A DNA stretch of 6,908 bases from Candidatus Omnitrophota bacterium (GTDB taxonomy: Bacteria; Omnitrophota; Gorgyraeia; S143-82), in assembly GCA_027065215.1 (NCBI GenBank), contig JAMOOT010000302.1, positions 1 to 6,908 on the forward strand, written 5' to 3'. Positions 1-5,472 of this stretch are shown here, piece by piece (position 1 is the stretch's first letter; each line of letters begins with the position of its first letter). A model generated the notes under the pieces. It did not search any database and was not told the DNA's origin. It was given only the letters and a program-made list of their open reading frames with translations. The translations under genes were made by a program, and so were the position numbers.

Positions 1-156
1 CCTTTGTTAAGGTCGAAGGAGGATACAGAGAAGGAGAAGAATGATGTTCAGGTGGAACAAGATGGCGGACAAGAAGAGGTAGATGTGGAGCAGGAGAGTT
101 TAGAGAGGGATTTGAGGTGGTGGAGGTTTCGGAGGTGGTTCCCAAGAGATGAGTGA
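1..156 (+). CDS. C-terminal fragment of an unidentified protein
   Basis: Frame 1 is open from the first base to a TGA at 154-156, giving 51 residues of a gene that begins outside the window; both other forward frames are closed by stops in this stretch. The visible tail has a very acidic, Glu/Gln/Asp-rich part (about residues 7-37), then a short aromatic-basic end reading RWWRFRRWFPRDE. An acidic, probably disordered linker followed by a Trp/Arg patch could be a docking or membrane-surface tail, but this is inference and no family can be named. The stop lies 8 bases inside the next gene, whose ATG is at 149, which suggests translational coupling and membership of the same operon. The reading frame is moderately sure; the function is unknown. 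Confidence 0.55.
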   Translation, partial: PLLRSKEDTEKEKNDVQVEQDGGQEEVDVEQESLERDLRWWRFRRWFPRDE

Positions 157-1102
157 TGTAATAGGTCTCACGGGTGGGACGGGTTTTATTGGAAGGCATT
201 TTCTTATGTCTTTACTGAATGAGGGATATGGTAAAGGCGATTTGGTGGTTTTAGTGCGAAGGCAGTCGCCTTATAGAGGATGGGTTGAGGGATTGGGAGT
301 GAGGTTGGTTTATGGTGATGTTGGGGATGAGGGGGCAGTGTCTCGTTTTGTATCTTTGGTGAAAGGGGGAACTGTAGTGCACTGCGCTGGGTTTGTAGGT
401 AGGGATAAAGAGAGACTTTGGCGGGTGAATGTCTTGGGGACGAGGAGGTTATTGGAGAGGATAAAAGGCTTTGGGATAAGGCGGTTGGTGTATCTCAGTT
501 CGGTTGCGGTGCTCTCTGGGAATAGGGAGTTGCCGTTGCGGGATAATATGGAATTACGGGCGTCTATGGATTATGGCCAGTCTAAATTGGAAGCAGAGAA
601 GTTGGTTTGGCAGGCGGTTGAGGAGGGTATTCCTGCGGTAATACTTCGTCCGGGGATGGTCTATGGAGAAGGGGAGCCGCATATGCTTCCTTGGGTTGTT
701 AACTTGATGAAGAGGGGACTGTTTTTCTTATTTGGGAAGATGGACAATCCATGGCATTTGTGTGGGATGGAAAATCTTTTGTGGATTATGGAAAGGGCAA
801 TGGTAGATGATTGTATGTTGGGTAGGGCATTTATTTGTGCTGACGAGCAGGTCTTGACTGGGGAGGAGGTCTTCGGAACGATCGCTGGTGCCGTAGGTTT
901 AAAAAAGGTGAGGAGGATTCCAGAATGGATGTGTGCTCTGTTGGTTCGGGTTCCAAAGATCTCAAACGTTGTGAGATTTATGCGTAAGGCGCGGATCTAC
1001 GATATATCAGGGATAAAGAGTGTGGGGTATAGGGATGTTATTTCACCGAAGGAAGGGCTGGTAAAGGCGGTGAAGCATGCTTTGGAAGAAGTGAGAGGTT
1101 AA
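149..1102 (+). CDS. NAD-dependent epimerase/dehydratase (extended SDR family)
   Basis: A 317-residue Rossmann-fold oxidoreductase of the extended short-chain dehydrogenase type, predicted cytosolic. The N-terminal dinucleotide-binding motif is TGGTGFIG (residues 8-15, the GxxGxxG pattern). An acidic residue in the YGDVGD segment fits the adenine pocket, a catalytic serine lies in YLSSVAV (Ser117/118), and the YxxxK pair is Tyr142 and Lys146 in DYGQSK. The LRPGMVYG segment near residue 167 is typical of nucleotide-sugar epimerases and 3-beta-HSD-like members. Family members act on nucleotide sugars, steroids or isoprenoid-linked substrates; the sequence does not settle the substrate here. The start is supported by GGAGGTGG at 131-138 and by the 8-base overlap with the preceding gene. 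PolX follows after only 2 bases. Family assignment is secure, exact reaction is not. Confidence 0.9.
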   Translation: MSDVIGLTGGTGFIGRHFLMSLLNEGYGKGDLVVLVRRQSPYRGWVEGLGVRLVYGDVGDEGAVSRFVSLVKGGTVVHCAGFVGRDKERLWRVNVLGTRRLLERIKGFGIRRLVYLSSVAVLSGNRELPLRDNMELRASMDYGQSKLEAEKLVWQAVEEGIPAVILRPGMVYGEGEPHMLPWVVNLMKRGLFFLFGKMDNPWHLCGMENLLWIMERAMVDDCMLGRAFICADEQVLTGEEVFGTIAGAVGLKKVRRIPEWMCALLVRVPKISNVVRFMRKARIYDISGIKSVGYRDVISPKEGLVKAVKHALEEVRG

Positions 1103-1104
1103 CT

Positions 1105-2820
1105 ATGGTCTTGAATAAAAAGGTTGCACAGATATTTTATGAGATTGCTCAATTGTTGGATCTTATCGGCGATAATCCATTTCGCCTTCGCGCTTATGAA
1201 AGGGCAGCGATGAGGGTGGAGTCTATGCCGGAGGACTTGGAGGAGTATGTCTTGCAAGATAAATTAGAGGAGTTGCCGGGTATTGGGAAGGATTTGGCTG
1301 AGAAGATAAAGGAGATATATCGCACGGGAACACTAAAGCAATACGAGGAGTTAAAACAGAAGGTGCCTTCCGGGCTCCTGGAGATGATGAGCATCCCTGG
1401 TCTGGGTCCGAAGAAGATAAAGTTGATTTATGACAAGTTAGGGATTACAACGATGGAGGAGTTAGAAAAGTATGCCCGGGAAGGCAGATTGAGATCTTTG
1501 TCGGGCTTTGGGCCCAAGACGGAGGAGAACATCCTGAAGGGGATAGAGTTCTTGAAGCGTAGCAAGGGAAGGTTGCCACTGGGACAGGTGCTCCCTTTGG
1601 CCATTGACTTGCGCAGGTACATAGAGGAGTCGGGGTTAGTTAAGCGGGTGGATGTGGTCGGTTCTATACGGAGGTTCAAAGAGACAGTGCATGATGTTGA
1701 TATCTTAGTGGTGACAGATTCGCCACGTGAGATTATGGACAGGTTTGTGAGATATCCTGAGGTAGAGGAGATTATTGCTCAGGGAGAAAAGAAGTCCAGT
1801 ATTATCGCCTCAGGAGTTCAAGTGGATCTTAGGGTCTTTGATGAGGAGTGCTATGGTGCAGCGCTTTTGTATTTCACTGGTTCAAAGGAACATAACATCC
1901 GGGTGCGACAGGTTTGCATAGAGAGGGGGCTGAAACTTAATGAATATGGTTTGTTTCGAGGGGAGAAAAGGGTGGCGGGAGCAAGTGAACAAGAGGTGTA
2001 TTCTTACCTTGGTATGCAGTGGATTCCTCCGGAGATGAGAGAGGATCAAGGGGAGGTTGAGATTGCATTGCAAGGACAATTGCCTGTGTTGATAGATTTG
2101 GAAGATATAAAAGGGGATTTGCATATCCATACGGTTTATAGCGATGGAACAGATGAGATAGAGACGATAGTGAAGAAGGCAATATCCTTGGGATATAAGT
2201 ATGTGGCGATTACGGATCATTCTCCTTCTTTAGCAGTGGCAAAGGGGATGACTGTAGAGAAGGTTCGTAGACAGGCGGAGGAAATAGCAAGGATTAATCG
2301 AAGGTATTCAAAGATTCGTGTTCTTTTGGGAATGGAAGTGGACATCTTGGCTGATGGGACGTTGGATTGTCCAGAAGATGTGCTAAATTGTCTTGACGTA
2401 GTGATAGCGGCAGTGCATTCTCGATTCAAAATGGGTAGAGAGGAGATGACGAATCGGATTATTAAGGCAATTAGTCATCCTAAGGTAAACATTCTCGCAC
2501 ATCCAACTGGTAGGCTTTTGGGAGAGAGAGATTCTTATGAGGTGGATATAGAAAGGGTTATGCGGGTAGCAAAGGAAAAGGGTGTTGCTATGGAATTGAA
2601 TGCCTCGCCTCGTCGTCTGGATATAAATTCGGAAATGTGTCGTATGGCTAAAGAGATGGGGGTAATGGTGGCTATCAATACTGACGCCCATTCACATCAG
2701 CAGTTGGACTATATGAGGTTTGGAGTGGGGACTGCCAGAAGAGGTTGGTTGGAGAAGAAAGATGTCCTGAATACGTTGGAGTCGGATAGATTAATGGGTT
2801 TTCTGCGGAAGGAGAGATAA
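1105..2820 (+). CDS. polX: PolX family DNA polymerase / 3'-5' exonuclease with PHP domain
   Basis: A 571-residue protein, the usual length of bacterial PolX (about 570 residues in Bacillus subtilis). Order of parts: N-terminal 8-kDa-like region with helix-hairpin-helix motifs (LPGIGK, 57-62; IPGLGP, 97-102; SGFGPK, 133-138); nucleotidyltransferase core with GSIRR (186-190), metal-binding Asp197 and Asp199 in HDVDILV and a third Asp241 in VQVDLRV; the YFTGSKEHN segment (256-264); then a C-terminal PHP phosphoesterase domain. All expected PHP metal ligands can be found: His340, His342, Asp347, Asp371-His372, Glu411, His438, His466, Asp527 and His529. Both activities are therefore probably intact. 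Known relatives fill short gaps in base excision repair and carry Mn-dependent 3'-5' exonuclease or AP-endonuclease activity. A GAGAGG stretch at 1093-1098 is a modest ribosome site. It lies 2 bases after the dehydrogenase and 1 base before apbE, so it is probably co-transcribed with both; no functional link to them is evident. Confidence 0.97.
   Translation: MVLNKKVAQIFYEIAQLLDLIGDNPFRLRAYERAAMRVESMPEDLEEYVLQDKLEELPGIGKDLAEKIKEIYRTGTLKQYEELKQKVPSGLLEMMSIPGLGPKKIKLIYDKLGITTMEELEKYAREGRLRSLSGFGPKTEENILKGIEFLKRSKGRLPLGQVLPLAIDLRRYIEESGLVKRVDVVGSIRRFKETVHDVDILVVTDSPREIMDRFVRYPEVEEIIAQGEKKSSIIASGVQVDLRVFDEECYGAALLYFTGSKEHNIRVRQVCIERGLKLNEYGLFRGEKRVAGASEQEVYSYLGMQWIPPEMREDQGEVEIALQGQLPVLIDLEDIKGDLHIHTVYSDGTDEIETIVKKAISLGYKYVAITDHSPSLAVAKGMTVEKVRRQAEEIARINRRYSKIRVLLGMEVDILADGTLDCPEDVLNCLDVVIAAVHSRFKMGREEMTNRIIKAISHPKVNILAHPTGRLLGERDSYEVDIERVMRVAKEKGVAMELNASPRRLDINSEMCRMAKEMGVMVAINTDAHSHQQLDYMRFGVGTARRGWLEKKDVLNTLESDRLMGFLRKER
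2809..2816 (+). promoter_or_regulatory. Ribosome binding site fixing the GTG start of apbE
   Basis: AAGGAGAG lies inside the last codons of polX, 5 bases ahead of the GTG at 2822. It supports a GTG start for the next gene right behind the polX stop; starting there places a basic cap (NRR) before the hydrophobic anchor, as expected. Confidence 0.7.
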
Positions 2821-2821
2821 G

Positions 2822-3703
2822 GTGAATAGAAGGATATTTATAGTCTTATTAGTCTTGCTGTTAATTGGTATTGGTTTCTTAAGGTTGAGGAGGCATCGCT
2901 TGGTGAAGCATACCTTTGTTTTGATGGATACCTATGTGGACTTTGTGGTGGATAACGAGCATAGTAGTATTGTAGGCCTTTTGGCTAAAAGAGGTCGGGA
3001 TTTGGAGAAGAAGTTGTCATTTTTTTCTCCGAATTCCTGTGTGAGTAAATTGAACGAAAGAAAGAATATCTCTGCCGAGGATGAGTGTTTTCCCATCTTA
3101 GCGGATTTGATAAACATAAGTCAGAAGGTTTGGAAGGAGACTGACGGGGCTTTTGATCCGGGATTTAGAGGAGATGTGCCTATCTCAAATGTGCAGGTGG
3201 ACGGTAAGGGGATAATTGTTCCCTCAGGAGGGAGGTTTGATTTCTCTGGTATAGCTAAAGGTTATATAGTGGATGAATTGATAAGATTGGCAAGGGAAAG
3301 GGGTGTTGATTTTATTATGGTCAATGCTGGTGGGGATGTTGGTGTATGGGATAAAAAGGGAGTTGGTGTGTGGGTTGAGGTGAAGGATCCTCAGGCAGGG
3401 AGTTTAGATAGAGTAAGGATAGTTAGGGGGGCTGTTGCTACGTCGGGAAATTATTATCGGGGTGGTCATATTATTGATCCGAGAACCAAACGCGTAGTTT
3501 CTGGATTAATAAGTGCTTCTGCTCAAGACGGGTCTTGCGCAGTATCTGATGCATGGGCCACGGCTTTGTTTGTTTTGGGCAGGAAGGGATTGTCTTTGGC
3601 CGAGAACAGTGGGGTTGGGGCAATAGTTGGTCTTATAGGAGAGAGTGGCAAAATTGTGGCAATGAAAAATAATAGGTGGCAAAAATTTCTCGACAAGAAA
3701 TGA
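2822..3703 (+). CDS. apbE: ApbE family FAD:protein FMN transferase, compact form
   Basis: A 293-residue protein starting with GTG. Residues 5-22 form a single hydrophobic anchor after a basic start, with no lipobox cysteine, so the catalytic domain should sit outside the cytoplasmic membrane as an anchored rather than lipidated protein. ApbE enzymes split FAD and attach FMN to a Thr/Ser of target proteins such as NqrB/C, RnfD/G or exported flavoproteins. Visible family landmarks: LMDTYVDF near 34-41, SPNSCVSKLN, TDGAFDP (107-113), DFSGIAKGY (140-148), VNAGGDVG, TSGNYY, HIIDP (216-220) and the metal-binding SDAWATALF with Asp243 and Thr247. The stretch between FDP and DFSG is only about 27 residues, where my recollection of the Salmonella enzyme has about 60, so the usual VGPLV.LWGF insert is missing. 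No target flavoprotein or Rnf/Nqr gene is in view. It is the last gene of the upstream operon, 1 base after polX. Confidence 0.92.
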   Translation: MNRRIFIVLLVLLLIGIGFLRLRRHRLVKHTFVLMDTYVDFVVDNEHSSIVGLLAKRGRDLEKKLSFFSPNSCVSKLNERKNISAEDECFPILADLINISQKVWKETDGAFDPGFRGDVPISNVQVDGKGIIVPSGGRFDFSGIAKGYIVDELIRLARERGVDFIMVNAGGDVGVWDKKGVGVWVEVKDPQAGSLDRVRIVRGAVATSGNYYRGGHIIDPRTKRVVSGLISASAQDGSCAVSDAWATALFVLGRKGLSLAENSGVGAIVGLIGESGKIVAMKNNRWQKFLDKK

Positions 3704-3733
3704 TTTTTGTTTCCAAAACATTTTAATAATCTG

Positions 3734-3770
3734 CTTGAATAAATTCAAGATGTATGTTAACTTAGAGTTA
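3734..3770 (+). promoter_or_regulatory. Two adjacent inverted repeats in the leader of the lysine-rich gene
   Basis: The 114-base gap 3704-3817 contains a near-perfect palindrome CTTGAATAAATTCAAG (3734-3749; 7-base arms around AA) and, 8 bases on, TAACT-TAG-AGTTA (3758-3770; 5-base arms). Neither is followed by a T-run, so they are not convincing terminators. The region is AT-rich and should hold the promoter of the downstream gene. TTGAAT at 3735-3740 resembles a -35 box, but I find no well-spaced, good -10 box. The palindrome could be an operator. This is suggestive only. Confidence 0.35.
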
Positions 3771-3817
3771 CAGGTGGTGTGGGTTTTGTATATGGGCCTT
3801 AACGAGGGGGGTGAGAG

Positions 3818-4063
3818 ATGGCGGTTGCCAAAAAAAAGACCACGGCTAAGAAGTCTACTGCGAAGAAAACCACGGCTAAAAAATCTGCTGCTAAGGCGAC
3901 GACCAAAAAGAACACTTCTAAGGCCAAAAAGACTACTGCTAAGAAAACCACAACTAAGAAATCTACTGCGAAAAAGTCTGCTACTAAAAAAACTACTGCT
4001 AAGAAATCCACTGCTAAAAAAACAGCAGCAAAAAAGACAACAAAGAAGACGAAGAAAAAATAG
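3818..4063 (+). CDS. Histone H1-like lysine-rich repeat protein
   Basis: An 81-residue, extremely basic, low-complexity protein. By my count it has 34 lysines, no arginine, no acidic residue and no aromatic residue; nearly everything else is Thr, Ala or Ser. After a short start (MAVAKKK) it is built of degenerate five-residue units of the type TTAKK, STAKK or TAAKK and ends in a lysine cluster. This matches the style of bacterial H1-like proteins (chlamydial Hc1/Hc2, Bordetella BpH1, AlgP tails), which bind DNA through charge and help compact the nucleoid; binding here is inferred from composition alone. The ATG at 3818 follows a purine-rich GAGGGGGGTGAG (3804-3815). The frame is supported by this site and by synonymous drift among the repeats (AAA/AAG, ACT/ACC/ACA/ACG). 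It appears to form its own unit: a 114-base upstream gap and an intrinsic terminator 26 bases past the stop. It has no globular domain, so RNA or polyphosphate binding is also possible. Confidence 0.8.
   Translation: MAVAKKKTTAKKSTAKKTTAKKSAAKATTKKNTSKAKKTTAKKTTTKKSTAKKSATKKTTAKKSTAKKTAAKKTTKKTKKK
3839..4036 (+). repeat. Degenerate 15-base repeats coding TTAKK-type pentapeptides
   Basis: About thirteen tandem units of roughly 15 bases, each coding a variant of [S/T][T/A]AKK, with one irregular stretch near 3890-3935 (SAAKA, TTKKN, TSKAK plus an extra K). Copies differ mostly at third codon positions, so selection appears to act on the protein pattern rather than on DNA identity. Confidence 0.75.
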
Positions 4064-4089
4064 TTTGTTTTGTTTAAAGAGATTACCAG

Positions 4090-4117
4090 GGGCAAGGTTT
4101 TTCCCTTGCCCTTTTTT
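4090..4117 (+). terminator. Intrinsic (Rho-independent) terminator
   Basis: GGGCAAGG (4090-4097) pairs perfectly with CCTTGCCC (4104-4111) around a six-base TTTTTC loop, followed directly by six T residues (4112-4117). It sits 26 bases after the stop of the lysine-rich gene and 14 bases before the next ATG, so it should end the short transcript. Some read-through would be needed, or a promoter hidden nearby, for the radical SAM gene to be expressed, since its ribosome site begins only 3 bases after the T-run. Confidence 0.88.
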
Positions 4118-4120
4118 ATT

Positions 4121-4125
4121 GGAGG
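4121..4125 (+). promoter_or_regulatory. Ribosome binding site fixing the signal-peptide start of amrS
   Basis: GGAGG lies 6 bases before the ATG at 4132. No comparable site precedes the next internal Met codon (residue 15, inside the hydrophobic stretch). This makes the start that includes the signal peptide the best supported. Confidence 0.75.
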
Positions 4126-4131
4126 ATAGGT

Positions 4132-5268
4132 ATGCGTGGAATTAAGAAAGGAGTTGGTTTATTAATTTTGTTGATGGTTTTTGGAGGAGTGTTGCCTTGG
4201 GGATGGGCAGGTGATAAGAAATTGCCGTTTCCTCATGTAGCCAAATTTTGGCAGAGATTGAGCGATAAAAAGGTTCAGTGTCAGTTGTGTCCTCGGCATT
4301 GTATCCTTAGCCCTGGTCAGAGGGGAATTTGTGGGGTGAGAGAAAACAGAGATGGTGAGTTAGTTACTTACGGGTATGCTAATCCAGTTGCGTTGCACAT
4401 TGATCCAATAGAGAAAAAACCTTTTTTCCATGTCTGGCCGGGTGCAAAGGCCTTTTCAGTTGCAATTGCGGGTTGTAATATGCGGTGTTTATTTTGCCAA
4501 AACTGGCAGATATCTCAGTCTCGTCCGGATGATGTTTACGGATTTATCCTTCTCCCTAACGAATTGGTGGATTTGGCAAGACAGTATCATACCAAATGGC
4601 TTGTTTATACATATACTGAACCCACGGTCTTTTACGAATATATGTATGAGAGTGCAGTGTTAGCTAAGAGGAGTGGGTTGTTTACTGCTATGCATACTTG
4701 TGGCTATATCAATCCAGAGCCATTAAGACAGCTGCTTCCCTACATAGATGCTATAAATGTTGATCTGAAGGGATTTAGTGAGGAGTTTTATAACCAGATG
4801 GGGCTGATGGCAAGTTTAAAACCAGTGTTAGAGACGCTTAAGATAATAAAGCAATCGGGTACTTGGCTTGAGATAACAAACTTGGTTATTCCGGGCTTTA
4901 ACGATAATCCTGATGAGGTTAAGAAGATGTGTGAATGGATAGTGAAGAATTTGGGGCCAGATGTGCCTCTCCATTTTTCTCGCTTTTTCCCTTGTCATAA
5001 ATTAACCAGTGCTCCACCGACGCCGATATCTACGCTGGAAAGATGTGTGGAGATCGCCCATCAGTCTGGTTTAAAATTTGTCTATATAGGTAATGTGCCA
5101 GGGCATAAATGGGAAAATACGTATTGTCCTCATTGTGGTGCGCTTCTGATAAAGCGGATTGGATATACTGTTGTGTTTAATAAAATAAAAGATGGCCATT
5201 GTCCTTTCTGTGGAGAAAAGATACCGGGTATCTGGAGAGGCGATAAAGGTGATAAAAAAACTGAATAG
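4132..5268 (+). CDS. amrS: AmmeMemoRadiSam-type radical SAM protein with signal peptide
   Basis: A 378-residue radical SAM protein of the AmrS type, related to pyruvate formate-lyase activating enzymes. The [4Fe-4S]/SAM motif is CNMRCLFC (Cys115, Cys119, Cys122), followed by QNW, typical of this group. Ahead of it is a second cysteine set, Cys50, Cys53, Cys57 and Cys67 (QCQLCPRHC...GICG), and the C-terminus has two CPxC pairs, Cys332/335 and Cys357/360, looking like a zinc ribbon or extra metal site. Conserved stretches include YTYTEPTVFYEY, DAINVDLKGF and the FFPCHKL segment. Residues 1-26 are unusual for a SAM enzyme: basic start, hydrophobic run GLLILLMVFGG, then PWGWA|G, a plausible Sec signal peptidase site. 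The substrate is unknown; in many genomes the family lies with Memo and AMMECR1 genes, neither of which is in this window. It follows the terminator closely and probably has its own promoter or relies on read-through. Confidence 0.9.
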   Translation: MRGIKKGVGLLILLMVFGGVLPWGWAGDKKLPFPHVAKFWQRLSDKKVQCQLCPRHCILSPGQRGICGVRENRDGELVTYGYANPVALHIDPIEKKPFFHVWPGAKAFSVAIAGCNMRCLFCQNWQISQSRPDDVYGFILLPNELVDLARQYHTKWLVYTYTEPTVFYEYMYESAVLAKRSGLFTAMHTCGYINPEPLRQLLPYIDAINVDLKGFSEEFYNQMGLMASLKPVLETLKIIKQSGTWLEITNLVIPGFNDNPDEVKKMCEWIVKNLGPDVPLHFSRFFPCHKLTSAPPTPISTLERCVEIAHQSGLKFVYIGNVPGHKWENTYCPHCGALLIKRIGYTVVFNKIKDGHCPFCGEKIPGIWRGDKGDKKTE

Positions 5269-5398
5269 TCTTTGGTGGGGAAGCAAAGAATGTTTGTAGA
5301 TAAAAGATCTGTAGAGGGGTGAAATTTGTAATAGATTATAGGAGTTCGTAGAGCGCTGGTTGATAATTTTATTACGAGGGCTTGATCACTTGTTTTAT

Positions 5399-5437
5399 AC
5401 ACGTTTAAGTTGGTGTAACGTGTTGGTAGAATAGAAT
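5399..5437 (+). promoter_or_regulatory. Possible promoter with overlapping inverted repeat before the last gene
   Basis: The 204-base non-coding stretch 5269-5472 holds a 7-base inverted repeat, ACACGTT (5399-5405) and AACGTGT (5417-5423), with an 11-base spacer. A weak -35 box TTGGTG (5410-5415), lying in that spacer, and a good -10 box TAGAAT (5432-5437) are 16 bases apart, which would start a transcript about 30 bases before the ATG at 5473. If real, the repeat would cover the -35 box and could be an operator. Also seen are TCTTTG/CAAAGA arms (5269-5289) just after the amrS stop, without a T-run. I see no RNA gene or small reading frame here. Confidence 0.35.
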
Positions 5438-5472
5438 CATATACTGAAACAGAGCGTAGGAGGAAATAAAAT

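Noticed and set aside
3705..3724. Small hairpin TTTTG/CAAAA followed by TTTT as a terminator for the apbE operon
   Set aside because: The stem is only 5 AT-rich pairs, too weak to call.
3839..4036. Tandem short repeats as a possible CRISPR array
   Set aside because: Units are 15 bases with no spacers, degenerate at third positions and in frame with a coding sequence.
3799..4095. Minus-strand open frame of 98 residues rich in Val, Phe, Ala and Leu, looking like a membrane protein
   Set aside because: It is the exact complement of the lysine repeat gene; AAG/AAA read backwards give Leu/Phe codons. The + strand frame has a ribosome site and terminator.
3735..4145. Plus-strand Arg/Leu-rich frame of 136 residues across the same repeats
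   Set aside because: It is the alternative frame of the same repeats, has no ribosome site, runs through the terminator and overlaps the amrS start.
5269..5289. TCTTTG/CAAAGA arms as a terminator after amrS
   Set aside because: Six-base stem with no T-run after it.
5269..5472. A tRNA or other structured RNA in the gap before the last gene
   Set aside because: No T-loop consensus, cloverleaf arms or recognisable riboswitch core found by eye.
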